Positions 7,814-14,902 are shown, counted from the stretch's first letter. The stretch is DNA of 20,008 nt from Dialister sp. CAG:486 (GCA_000434475.1 FR879605.1:1957-21964); one strand, 5' to 3'. Program-made: numbers and translations. Notes: a model not told the origin generated them from the sequence alone.

Positions 7814-9004
7814 ATGATACTACGAGAACATTACATTTCCCAGATCCGTCCATTCTATGACAGTGATCTGATCAAGATCATCACAGGGATTCGCCGCTCC
7901 GGGAAATCGGTCATATTGAGTCAGATCAAAGAGGAGCTGGAGCAAGCGGGACGGCAGGTTCTTTCTCTAAATTTCGAAAACACGCGGCTGCTGCGGGAGA
8001 TTCCTGATGCAGACAGCTTGATTTCCTATGTGCTGGCCCGACAAAAGGAGGGCAAGTGCTATGTGTTTCTGGATGAGGTGCAGTTGGTCAAGGATTGGAA
8101 TCTAGCCTGTCGCACGCTGCGCCTGGAGAATATTTCGCTCTTTGTTACGGGCAGTAATTCCAAATTGTTGTCGAAAGAATTCACCAAGGAATTGTCGGGG
8201 CGATATGTGGCGTTCTGCATACGGCCCTTCGTGTACAAAGAGATAGCAGCGTATGCCAAAGAACTCGGAGAAGAGGCGCCGATCAGTGAGTACCTTATTT
8301 ATGGAGGATTTCCGAAGCGTCTGGAATTTCGGGAGAAAGAAGCCATGCTGCGATACTTAGAGGATCTGCACCGGACGATTGTCTTGAATGATATTATGAA
8401 TCGATATCAAATCCGCAAAGCGGAAGTGTTCCGGCGGTTGGTCGAGTACATCATGGTTTCGAATGGGCGTATCTTCAGTGCCAATTCGATTTCAAAATAT
8501 CTGCGCAGTCAGAAAGTACAGATTTCTGTCAACACGGTTATGAAGTACTTGGGGTATCTGGAGGAGGCATATGCGATTCGCCAAGTCTCACAGTATTCTC
8601 TGAAAGCAAAGAAGAAACTGGACTTTTTTGAGAAGTTATATGATGAAGATGTGGCTTTCAATACGATTCATCAGCCGTTTGGACGCTATGATGTGACGCA
8701 TAATCTGGAGAATGTGGTGTATAACGAGCTTATCTATATGGGTTATGAAGTGTATGTATATAATAACAGGGGACAAGAAATCGACTTCATCGCAGCCAAA
8801 GGGCAGAGGGAGTATCTAATCCAGGTGGCATACACGGTGGCGGAAGAGAAAGCGTATGACAGAGAGATGGGGGCATTTGCGGGACTTGATAATGCGCGAG
8901 AAAAAATCCTCATCACAAATGATGATTTTGATTATTCGACCAGTACCGTGCGTCATGTGAAACTCAAAGATTTTCTTCTCATGCAATCATTGGATGAGAA
9001 ATAG
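7814..9004 (+). CDS. AAA_14/DUF4143-type ATPase of unknown function
   Basis: The 396-residue protein has an N-terminal AAA module: Walker A GIRRSGKSVIL (about residues 25-35), Walker B YVFLDEVQLV, sensor SLFVTGSNSKLLSKEF, then LSGRY. A middle winged-helix-like part follows (RRLVEYIMVSNGRIFSANSISKYLRSQ). The C-terminal DUF4143 region has VVYNELIYMGYEVYVYNN and EIDFIAAKGQ. Many relatives carry a PD-(D/E)XK-like EVK here; this protein reads IQVAY, so nuclease activity is doubtful. I chose the ATG at 7814 because AGAGGTGAGACAG precedes it; a longer frame from 7700 would run through the promoter palindromes. The gene stands alone between 51-bp direct repeats, with codon use less GC-biased than its neighbours, which suggests acquisition as a single-gene islet. 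The biological role is unknown. Confidence 0.85.
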   Translation: MILREHYISQIRPFYDSDLIKIITGIRRSGKSVILSQIKEELEQAGRQVLSLNFENTRLLREIPDADSLISYVLARQKEGKCYVFLDEVQLVKDWNLACRTLRLENISLFVTGSNSKLLSKEFTKELSGRYVAFCIRPFVYKEIAAYAKELGEEAPISEYLIYGGFPKRLEFREKEAMLRYLEDLHRTIVLNDIMNRYQIRKAEVFRRLVEYIMVSNGRIFSANSISKYLRSQKVQISVNTVMKYLGYLEEAYAIRQVSQYSLKAKKKLDFFEKLYDEDVAFNTIHQPFGRYDVTHNLENVVYNELIYMGYEVYVYNNRGQEIDFIAAKGQREYLIQVAYTVAEEKAYDREMGAFAGLDNAREKILITNDDFDYSTSTVRHVKLKDFLLMQSLDEK

Positions 9005-9013
9005 ATCGATGGA

Positions 9014-9083
9014 TCAAACTGTTCAGTATAGTGAACAAATTTCCAAAAATGGAAAAACTTTTCACTATGCTGAACAGTTTTTT
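9014..9083 (+). terminator. Nested palindrome and terminator (51-bp direct repeat, downstream copy)
   Basis: Bases 9014-9064 repeat 7735-7785 exactly. Here the arms AAACTGTTCAGTATAGTGAA (9016-9035) and TTCACTATGCTGAACAGTTT (9061-9080) pair over 20 bp with one mismatch. They enclose the inner TTTCCA/TGGAAA palindrome. Six Ts (9078-9083) end the structure, ten bases after the ATPase stop begins the region. It should work as an intrinsic terminator as well as being one flank of the direct repeat. Confidence 0.65.
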
Positions 9084-9160
9084 GATTTTTGAAAAAGTTT
9101 TCAGCAAGAGTGGACAGGGATGCAAACGTCCTGCCTTCAGGCATCGCCTCCTATAAATAT

Positions 9161-9212
9161 GCGGCGAAAGCCGCCACCTTCTCCGTTGAACCCGTTGAAC
9201 CCTGAACCCTTT
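9161..9212 (+). repeat. GC hairpin followed by TTGAACCC short repeats
   Basis: GCGGC-GAAA-GCCGC (9161-9174) is a five-bp stem with a GAAA loop. GTTGAACCCGTTGAACCC and TGAACCC (about 9184-9208) follow at once. The same TTGAACC-type unit appears at 7680-7700 on the other side of the ATPase, and in complementary form at 4707-4740. Bases 9084-9160 hold nothing else that I recognise. Confidence 0.5.
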
Positions 9213-9266
9213 ACTCCATTTACGTTTTATTTACAATCTAAACCAGACTTGTACAGCACCTATTCT
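9210..9266 (+). promoter_or_regulatory. Possible Pho box and promoter of pstS
   Basis: TTTAC occurs at 9210, 9219 and 9230 (the last as TTTACA), the latter two 11 bp apart, in AT-rich DNA 120-140 bp before pstS. Eleven-bp-spaced direct repeats of this kind are the form of known PhoB/PhoP boxes. A weak -10 (TATTCT, 9261-9266) follows. The downstream PhoP/PhoR genes make phosphate control plausible, but the repeats are short and AT-rich and the match could be chance. Confidence 0.3.
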
Positions 9267-9352
9267 TTCTTTTTTACATCCATCCTTTAGACTACAAATA
9301 TCAACGCAAGAGAAAACAAAAATAAAAGGTATGTCTCTAAGGAGGACACAAA

Positions 9353-10234
9353 ATGAAACTCAAAAAAATGATGGCACTGGCGCTGGCTTCTACCGCTTTG
9401 ATCGCAGCAGCAGGCTGCGGCGGAAACAGTGAGCCGGCAAAGAGCGGTGCTGCTTCCGGCGCGAAGGTCACAGGACAGGTCACTTCTTCCGGTTCTTCCG
9501 CACTGCTTCCGCTTGTAAAGGATGCGGCTGCTAAGTTCAAGAGCAAGAATCCGGAAGTATCTCTGACTCTGAATGCCGGCGGCTCCGGCACAGGCTTGAA
9601 GCAGGTCGCTGAAGGCTCTGTCAACATCGGCAATTCCGATGTACCGGCTGAAAAGAAGCTGCCGGCTGAAAAAGCCAAAGGTCTCGTAGACCATAAGGTC
9701 TGCACCATGACTGTTGCTGCCATCATCAATCAAGATATCGCTGACAAAGTGAAGAGCCTGACCTCCCAGCAGCTGCAGGATGTCTTCACAGCCAAAGTCA
9801 CCAACTGGAAAGAGGTAGGCGGTCCGGATGAACCGATCGTCCTTGTCACCCGTCCGACCACCTCCGGCACCCGTGCTCTCTTCACGGAACTGGCACTCGC
9901 TGGTCAGGAAGAAGCATCCAACAAATCTCTGGAAACCGATGATAGCGGTACACTGATCCAGAGCGTCGCACAGACCAAGGGCGCTATCGGCTATGTCGCT
10001 CTTCCATACCTTGTCAATAACAAAGACGTGGCAGCTCTTGCGATCGACGGCGTGGCACCGACTCTGGAAAACACCTACAATGGTACTTACAAAGTCTGGG
10101 GCTATGAACACATGTACACCAAGGGTGAACCGACCGGCGCTGTCAAAGCCTTCCTCGACTACATTCTCTCTGATGAATATGGCGTAGAGATCGAAAAACA
10201 GGGCTACGGCGTTTCCTCTAAGATGAAGAAATAA
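9353..10234 (+). CDS. pstS: Phosphate-binding lipoprotein PstS
   Basis: PstS captures phosphate outside the membrane and delivers it to PstCA-PstB. The 293-residue precursor has a basic start (KLKK), a hydrophobic stretch and a lipobox IAAAGC with the acylated cysteine at residue 22. Phosphate-site segments are visible: SSGSSALLPLV, NAGGSGTGLKQVAEGSVNIG (binding loop plus NSD), and RPTTSGTRALF, with GYVALPYL further on. The Shine-Dalgarno AAGGAGG lies seven bases before the ATG. A 530-bp gap filled with repeats separates it from pstC, so it may be transcribed separately or at a higher level than the permease genes. Confidence 0.96.
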   Translation: MKLKKMMALALASTALIAAAGCGGNSEPAKSGAASGAKVTGQVTSSGSSALLPLVKDAAAKFKSKNPEVSLTLNAGGSGTGLKQVAEGSVNIGNSDVPAEKKLPAEKAKGLVDHKVCTMTVAAIINQDIADKVKSLTSQQLQDVFTAKVTNWKEVGGPDEPIVLVTRPTTSGTRALFTELALAGQEEASNKSLETDDSGTLIQSVAQTKGAIGYVALPYLVNNKDVAALAIDGVAPTLENTYNGTYKVWGYEHMYTKGEPTGAVKAFLDYILSDEYGVEIEKQGYGVSSKMKK

Positions 10235-10239
10235 ATGGG

Positions 10240-10470
10240 GGGGGTTAGCCCGTGGGGCGGCTTATCCACTGATTGTGGATGAAAGCTTTGCTCGCCAGTT
10301 AGGAGTTAGGAGTGAGGAGTGCTGGTGCGGCGCATAAAAATATGGAAGCAAATGCGAAATGATAGTGCAGCACATAAAAACAGGGAAGCGCCGCGGAGGT
10401 TTGAAACTAGCGGTTTTCTCGTATCGCAAACCTAATCCCTAGCTACCAGTCACTAGTCACCAGTCACCTG
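10240..10470 (+). repeat. Composite heptamer-repeat element, copy 2
   Basis: The GC-rich head GGTTAGCCCGTGGGGCGG...GATTGTGGATGAAAGC (10245-10285) is followed by TTAGGAG repeats (10299-10319). Then come GCGGCGC...GGAAGC (10327-10349), a partial hairpin, and GCAGCAC...GCGCCGC (10367-10394). The tail is TAATCCC with CAGTCACTAGTCACCAGTCAC (10431-10467). The order of parts matches the copy at 14600-14812. It lies between pstS and pstC; no reading frame of merit is seen. Confidence 0.75.
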
Positions 10471-10511
10471 TAATGCCTGACTGCTAAGCTCAGCCCTTTG
10501 TCCAAACAAAT

Positions 10512-10678
10512 TTAAGGAAACACTGATTAAATCGTTATCAGGTTTCATTCTTGGATTTTTATACAGAGCGAGGAGACATTCGACGCGAATAGCGAGCTAT
10601 TTAAGGAGGATGTTGACGACGCTATGTATAAAAATCCATATGAAATCTGATTCTGTGATTTAATCAGCGTTTCCTTAA
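10512..10678 (+). mobile_element. MITE-like element, copy 1 (167 bp)
   Basis: The 22-bp terminal inverted repeats start TTAAGGAAACACTGATTAAA at 10512 and end with the complement at 10678, with one mismatch. Inside are a second pair of arms (GGATTTTTATACA 10553-10565 with TGTATAAAAATCC 10625-10637) and a 26-bp core (10584-10609) with a small hairpin AATAG-CGAG-CTATT. The core is identical to the one at 13678-13703 in reverse orientation. It has no coding capacity, so it would need a transposase in trans; no parent element is seen in this window. Confidence 0.75.
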
Positions 10679-10706
10679 TACGATTTTGCAATAACGCTTA
10701 CAGAAG

Positions 10707-10748
10707 ACGGGGAAAGTGGCTGCTTGGAGCAGTCGCCTTTCCCGTTTC
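10707..10748 (+). terminator. Hairpin with short T-tail before pstC (terminator or attenuator)
   Basis: ACGGGGAAAG (10707-10716) pairs with CTTTCCCGT (10737-10745) with one bulged G. A second stem CTGCT-TGG-AGCAG (10720-10732) sits inside, and TTTC follows. The structure ends only about six bases before the pstC Shine-Dalgarno, so it could reduce read-through into pstC or cap its message. The T-run is short, which limits confidence. Confidence 0.4.
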
Positions 10749-10766
10749 TATCAAGGAGAATGATCC

Positions 10767-11705
10767 ATGGTCCCGATTTTTGAAAAAGGAGTCAATATGG
10801 AGGGCAGCGGTACGAACCAGCATATGTTCCGAAGAGAATACTTTGGCAAAAGCCTCTCGACTCTCTGCGGCGGATTCCTGGTCGTCCTGACGATCGCCAT
10901 CGGCTGCTTCCTCTTGGCGAAAGGCATGCTTTCGTTTACACAGTTTCATCACTCTGTGAGTGAGTTTCTCTTCTCTCCGGTTTGGAAACCGACGGATACC
11001 GAAGTCGGCGGTGGACAGATCGGCGCGGCGATCTACATCTGGGGTTCTATCCTGACCTGCGCGGTCGCACTGGTCATTGCCATCCCTTTCAGCCTTTCCA
11101 CGGCGATCTTCATGACACAGATTTCTCCCAGAATCGGGGAAAAGATCATTCGCCCGGCGGTAGAGATCTTCGTCGGGATCCCGTCTGTTGTTTACGGCTG
11201 GGTCGGGCTGGTCGTTTTGGTACCGCTCATCCAGAAGGTATTTGATCGCTCTCATGGGCAGTCGGTGCTGGCGGCAGCGATCGTGCTTTCCGTCATGATC
11301 TATCCGACGATCACTTCCGTCTCCGCAGATGCCATCCGCAGCGTGAATCAGAAGTATATCGAAGGTGCCTATGGTCTTGGCTCTACCCGCTGGCAGATGA
11401 TTTATAAAGTGCTTCTCCCCGCTGCGATGTCGGGCATCCTGACCGCTATCGTGCTCGGTTTGGCCAGAGCTTTTGGCGAAGCACTCGCTGTTTCCATGGT
11501 CATCGGGAAGACGCGCGCATTCCCGAAGAGCCTGCTTGACCCGACGAACAACCTGACGTCTGCGATCGCTTCCGATATGGGCGGCGCTATGGACGGCGGC
11601 GAATTCAATGCAGCCCTGTGGTCCATGGCACTCCTGCTCTTTATCGTTTCCCTTCTTTTCATTCTGATCATTCATCTGATCGCTGCCAGAAAGGAGAACA
11701 TCTGA
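10767..11705 (+). CDS. pstC: Phosphate ABC transporter permease PstC
   Basis: PstC is one of two membrane subunits of the high-affinity phosphate importer. The 312-residue protein has about six membrane segments, the first near residues 35-55. It has family sequences such as VGIPSVVYGWVGL and the EAA-loop stretch GAYGLGSTRWQMIYKVLLP, followed by GLARAFGEALAVSMVIG. Two in-frame ATGs both have good ribosome sites: 10767 (AGGAG, eight-base gap) and 10797 (AAAGGAG, five-base gap). I list the first; the second would drop ten residues. The stop overlaps the start of pstA (TGATG), so the pair is translationally coupled. Confidence 0.95.
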   Translation: MVPIFEKGVNMEGSGTNQHMFRREYFGKSLSTLCGGFLVVLTIAIGCFLLAKGMLSFTQFHHSVSEFLFSPVWKPTDTEVGGGQIGAAIYIWGSILTCAVALVIAIPFSLSTAIFMTQISPRIGEKIIRPAVEIFVGIPSVVYGWVGLVVLVPLIQKVFDRSHGQSVLAAAIVLSVMIYPTITSVSADAIRSVNQKYIEGAYGLGSTRWQMIYKVLLPAAMSGILTAIVLGLARAFGEALAVSMVIGKTRAFPKSLLDPTNNLTSAIASDMGGAMDGGEFNAALWSMALLLFIVSLLFILIIHLIAARKENI

Positions 11706-12631
11706 TGAACCCGAATTCTTCCCTTTCTGCGGATGAGCTTCGCCAGGTGAGCGGCTCACTGAAGAGGGCGCATATGTCCGATCATCTCGCGACGGCTGTC
11801 TTCTATGTGGTGTCCGGTGCCTTCGTCCTGCTTCTCATCGCCTTCACGATGTATGTGGTCTGGGGCGGCATCAAAGCCTTCCGTCCTGAGATCTTCTCTT
11901 TTGAGGCAAACGGCATTGGAAATCAGTTTTTCAACACCGTTTATCTCGTTTTCCTCTCTCTTGTGATTTCTGTACCGATCGGCATCTTTGCCGGTGTGTA
12001 CATGGCGGAATATGCGCCGGAAGGTCGCATCATCCATGCTCTTCGCATCGCCATCGAGACATTATCCTCTCTCCCTTCGATCGTAGTCGGCCTTTTTGGC
12101 TACCTGGTCTTTATCATCATGGTCGGATCCCAGTGGAACCTCTTCGCAGGTGCTTTGGCGGTGTCCGTCCTGTCTCTGCCGCTTATCACTGCGACCACCT
12201 ATGATGCGCTGAAAGCACTGCCGCATGGCTTCAAAGAAGGCAGCCTTGCACTGGGGGCAACCCACTTCGAGACCATCTGGAAGGTCATGCTGCCGTCGGC
12301 CATCGGACCGATCGTGACCGGCATCATCCTTGCAGCCGGCCGAGGCTTCGGTGAAGCTGCCGCGCTCCTTTATACCGCAGGCATGAGTACGGATATCAGC
12401 TGGCAGGTGTGGGATATCACATCGCCTGTCTGCCCGCTGAATCCATTCCGCCCGGGTGAGACGTTGTCCCTGCAGGTCTGGGCGTCCCGCACCGAGGGCG
12501 TCGGCGGATCTGCCGCTGATACAGCGGCTGCAGCTTCTGCTATTTTGATGCTCATGGTGCTCTCATTCAGCATAGGCGCTCGCCTCATCAGTCACTACAT
12601 TACTAAGAAAACAGAAGGAGAACATGCATAA
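11705..12631 (+). CDS. pstA: Phosphate ABC transporter permease PstA
   Basis: PstA is the second membrane subunit and pairs with PstC. The 308-residue protein has about six membrane segments. Family stretches are visible: [44 protein letters not shown], the EAA loop [20 protein letters not shown], and [16 protein letters not shown] start it at the ATG at 11705, which overlaps the pstC TGA by one base and has AAAGGAG eight bases upstream; a frame open from 11618 lies inside pstC and is not needed. The stop overlaps the pstB start (TAATG). Confidence 0.95.
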   Translation: MNPNSSLSADELRQVSGSLKRAHMSDHLATAVFYVVSGAFVLLLIAFTMYVVWGGIKAFRPEIFSFEANGIGNQFFNTVYLVFLSLVISVPIGIFAGVYMAEYAPEGRIIHALRIAIETLSSLPSIVVGLFGYLVFIIMVGSQWNLFAGALAVSVLSLPLITATTYDALKALPHGFKEGSLALGATHFETIWKVMLPSAIGPIVTGIILAAGRGFGEAAALLYTAGMSTDISWQVWDITSPVCPLNPFRPGETLSLQVWASRTEGVGGSAADTAAAASAILMLMVLSFSIGARLISHYITKKTEGEHA

Positions 12632-13449
12632 TGTATTATAATGGAAACTCAGTCGCTGTCCCGGCTCCTGCTGGCTCAACAGCCATCTCTGTATATAACA
12701 ATATAAGTTTCGATTGCAAAAATGTCGATCTTTACTATGGCTCTTTTCAGGCCCTGAAGGGCATCAATCTTCGCATTGAAAAGAACCAGATCACCGCACT
12801 CATCGGGCCGTCCGGCTGTGGGAAATCGACGTTCCTGCGCTCGCTGAACCGCATGAATGACCTCATCCCGTCCTGCCGTGTAGAAGGGGAGATCCTTCTT
12901 GCTGGTGTTGATGCGTACAAAGATATCGATCCGATCGTTCTTCGCCGTCATGTCGGCATGGTTTTCCAGCAGCCGAATCCATTCCCGAAGAGTGTCTATG
13001 ATAATGTCGCTTATGGTCCTCGCCTGAAAGGCATCACCAAGAAGGCGGATCTGGATGAGATCGTAGAAAGCAGCCTGCGTCAGGCTGCCATCTGGGACGA
13101 ACTGAAAGACCGCCTGCATAAGTCTGCCCTCGGTCTCTCCGGCGGTCAGCAGCAGCGTCTTTGCATTGCCAGAGCCCTTGCCGTAGAGCCGGATGTTCTC
13201 CTGATGGATGAAGCGACCTCTGCCCTCGATCCGATCTCCACAGCGCATATCGAAGAACTCGCTGTAAAGCTCAAGGAACGCTACACGGTCATCATGGTCA
13301 CCCATAACATGCAGCAGGCACAGCGTATCGCTGACAAGACAGCCTTCTTCTATCTTGGTGAAATGGTCGAATACGGAGAAACCAGACAGATTTTTGAGAA
13401 TCCGCAGAAAGAACGGACGATCCGTTACATTTCCGGTAACTTTGGTTGA
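12631..13449 (+). CDS. pstB: Phosphate ABC transporter ATP-binding protein PstB
   Basis: PstB hydrolyses ATP to drive phosphate import through PstCA. The 272-residue protein has Walker [14 protein letters not shown]-loop [20 protein letters not shown] (typical of PstB), signature [16 protein letters not shown], Walker [14 protein letters not shown] and the switch histidine in [11 protein letters not shown]. The C-terminal [16 protein letters not shown] region is also typical. An N-terminal extension of about 25 residues precedes the first strand. It is the last gene of the pstCAB set: a terminator follows about 30 bp downstream, and no phoU follows as it often does elsewhere. Confidence 0.97.
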   Translation: MYYNGNSVAVPAPAGSTAISVYNNISFDCKNVDLYYGSFQALKGINLRIEKNQITALIGPSGCGKSTFLRSLNRMNDLIPSCRVEGEILLAGVDAYKDIDPIVLRRHVGMVFQQPNPFPKSVYDNVAYGPRLKGITKKADLDEIVESSLRQAAIWDELKDRLHKSALGLSGGQQQRLCIARALAVEPDVLLMDEATSALDPISTAHIEELAVKLKERYTVIMVTHNMQQAQRIADKTAFFYLGEMVEYGETRQIFENPQKERTIRYISGNFG

Positions 13450-13481
13450 TTTCATATGATAAAATAAAAAGGAATACTTCA

Positions 13482-13527
13482 CCGGCGGGTCAGAGACGAT
13501 CAAGGTCTCTGGCGTGCCGGCTTTTGG
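13482..13527 (+). terminator. Intrinsic terminator of the pst genes
   Basis: CCGGCGGGTCAGAGAC (13482-13497) pairs with GTCTCTGGCGTGCCGG (13505-13520) with three mismatches and a seven-base loop, then CTTTT. It lies 32 bp after the pstB stop. Confidence 0.8.
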
Positions 13528-13537
13528 ATAGCATAAT

Positions 13538-13596
13538 AATTAGAAATTAGAAATGAGAAATGAAGGAGCGGCGCAAAAAATAATAGGGCGCCGCAT
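13538..13596 (+). repeat. GAAATGA heptamer array plus GC hairpin (left half of an inverted pair)
   Basis: TTAGAAATTAGAAATGAGAA and following bases (13540-13563) form a 7-bp-period array. The hairpin GCGGCGC (13568-13574) with GCGCCGC (13588-13594) follows directly. A reversed counterpart lies at 13784-13845, and a MITE-like element fills the space between them. Confidence 0.65.
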
Positions 13597-13608
13597 GGGG
13601 TAAGATAA

Positions 13609-13775
13609 TTAAGGAAACGCTGATTAAATCGCAGAATCTGATTTGGTATGTATTTTCATGCAATGATTCGTCATAACCCTCCTTAAATAGCTCGCTATTC
13701 GCGCCCCCCCTATTCTTTGCTTTGTATGAAAATACAAGAGCCAAATCAGACAACGATTTAATCGGTGTTTCCTCC
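13609..13775 (-). mobile_element. MITE-like element, copy 2 (167 bp, opposite orientation)
   Basis: The left terminal repeat TTAAGGAAACGCTGATTAAA starts at 13609; the right end is complementary for 19 bases (13755-13773) and then ends CC instead of TAA. Length matches the copy at 10512 exactly. Inner arms GTATTTTCATGCA (13650-13662) and TGTATGAAAATAC (13723-13735) pair, although their sequence differs from copy 1. The 26-bp core (13678-13703) is the reverse complement of the copy 1 core. There is no coding capacity. Confidence 0.75.
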
Positions 13776-13783
13776 ATTCGTTT

Positions 13784-13845
13784 CGGCGCTATATAATTTG
13801 TGCGCCGTACTACCATTTCTCATTTCGCATTTCTAATTTCTCATT
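13784..13845 (-). repeat. GC hairpin plus heptamer array (right half of the inverted pair)
   Basis: CGGCGC (13784-13789) pairs with GCGCCG (13802-13807). CATTTCTCATTTCGCATTTC and following bases (13814-13845) are the reverse complement of the GAAATGA/GAAATTA heptamer type at 13540 and 14655. The rest of the gap to the regulator start at 13898 shows no convincing promoter. Confidence 0.6.
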
Positions 13846-13897
13846 GATGCCTATTGCTAAAATTGAATGTTTTCGATCATGAAACAGGAGACAAATC

Positions 13898-14590
13898 ATG
13901 CCTTTAATTTACTGTGTAGAAGATGATGAAAGTATTCGCGAGCTGGTGAGCTATGCGCTTCGGGGACAGGGGTACAGGGTCGAAGGCTTTGGCGATGCTA
14001 ATGCGCTGTATGATGCGCTGCAGAAAAATATACCTGACATGCTGCTCCTCGATATCATGCTTCCGGGCGAGGATGGGCTGACCATCCTGAAGAAAATGAG
14101 AGCGCCGGGGAGCGGAGCCATGCAGACGGTCCCGATCATCATGATGACAGCGAAGACAAGTGAGTTCGATATCGTAAAAGGACTTGACTGCGGAGCGGAT
14201 GACTATGTGACGAAGCCTTTCGGCATCATGGAGCTGCTCTCTCGGATCCGTTCGGTCCTTCGCCGAGCCAAAAAAGCGACGGAGCCGAATAAGAAGCTGC
14301 TCTCTTACGGTCATATCGTAGTGGATCAGGAGCAGCACGTCGTCACAGCAGGCGGAAAAGAGATCCAGCTGACTCTCAAAGAATTCGACCTGCTCTGTTA
14401 TCTCCTGCTGAACAAGGGCATCGTCCTGTCCCGCGATCAGATTATGCAGTCGGTATGGGATTCTCCTTTTGAAATGGAAAGCCGTACCATCGATATGCAC
14501 ATCATGAGCCTTCGTCAGAAGCTTGGGGAAGAAGGCTCTCTCATTCGCACGGTCCGTGGCGTGGGCTACAGGCTGGGGGATAGAAAATAG
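13898..14590 (+). CDS. phoP: OmpR/PhoB-family response regulator, probably phosphate-responsive
   Basis: The 230-residue regulator has a receiver domain with acidic pocket E8/D9/D10 and phospho-acceptor D52 in LLLDIMLPGEDG. It also has the switch threonine in MMTAKTSE and lysine in DDYVTKPFG. The C-terminal winged helix contains LTLKEFDLLCYLLLNKGIVLSRDQIMQSVW and a recognition region ESRTIDMHIMSLRQKLGEEG ending RTVRGVGYRL. Position just after pstSCAB and before a PhoR-type kinase suggests it is the phosphate regulator; that is inference from context, as the domains alone fit many OmpR-type regulators. The Shine-Dalgarno ACAGGAGAC lies just upstream. Confidence 0.9.
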   Translation: MPLIYCVEDDESIRELVSYALRGQGYRVEGFGDANALYDALQKNIPDMLLLDIMLPGEDGLTILKKMRAPGSGAMQTVPIIMMTAKTSEFDIVKGLDCGADDYVTKPFGIMELLSRIRSVLRRAKKATEPNKKLLSYGHIVVDQEQHVVTAGGKEIQLTLKEFDLLCYLLLNKGIVLSRDQIMQSVWDSPFEMESRTIDMHIMSLRQKLGEEGSLIRTVRGVGYRLGDRK

Positions 14591-14599
14591 GGAAGAGGC

Positions 14600-14812
14600 T
14601 TGGGGGTAGCCCTTGGGGCGGAGCGCCCTTGGATTGCGGATGAAAGCCTCGATTGAATGAGAAATTAGAAATGAGAAATGCGAAATGGTGGGGCGGCGCA
14701 TAAAAATATGGAAGCGCCGCGAAGTATAAATCATGGCGATGCCATGAGCTGGCATTCCAGTCACTAGTCACCAGTCACAAGTCACTCAAGGCCCCTAATC
14801 CCTAATCCCTGA
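14600..14812 (+). repeat. Composite heptamer-repeat element, copy 3
   Basis: The head (TTGGGGGTAGCCCTTGGGGC..., 14600-14650) ends GATTGCGGATGAAAGCC. It is followed by a GAAATGA array (14655-14687), the perfect hairpin GCGGCGC (14693-14699) with GCGCCGC (14714-14720), and a less conserved piece. CAGTCACTAGTCACCAGTCA and further units (14758-14785) and CCCTAATCCCTAATCCCTGA (14792-14811) end it. It fills most of the 312-bp gap between the regulator and kinase genes. Confidence 0.75.
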
Positions 14813-14902
14813 TTTATAACCTATTACCTATGGAGTCATGCATAGGCGGCTATGCTGCTCTATTTTATATTTCTACTAATACAACTCACGTAGGAGAAAC
14901 AC

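Noticed and set aside
7545..7853. Minus-strand frame upstream of the ATPase containing repeated VHYTE-type motifs
   Set aside because: The repeated peptide comes from the palindromic direct-repeat DNA read in reverse. A similar frame at 8953-9144 arises from the second copy. Neither has gene-like composition or a start site.
7735..9064. CRISPR-like repeats
   Set aside because: Only two 51-bp copies exist and they are 1.2 kb apart around a gene, not regularly spaced with short spacers; no cas gene is present. The heptamer arrays are also far too short-period for CRISPR.
9287..10111. Long minus-strand frame opposite pstS
   Set aside because: PstS on the plus strand has a signal peptide, lipobox and family motifs; the opposite frame is its shadow with no recognisable domain.
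10235..10766. A hidden gene between pstS and pstC
   Set aside because: Both strands are broken by stops, and the whole gap is explained by repeats, a MITE-like element and a hairpin.
13904..14764. Long minus-strand frame opposite the response regulator
   Set aside because: The plus-strand regulator is complete and well supported. The reverse frame extends through the repeat element and has no family features.
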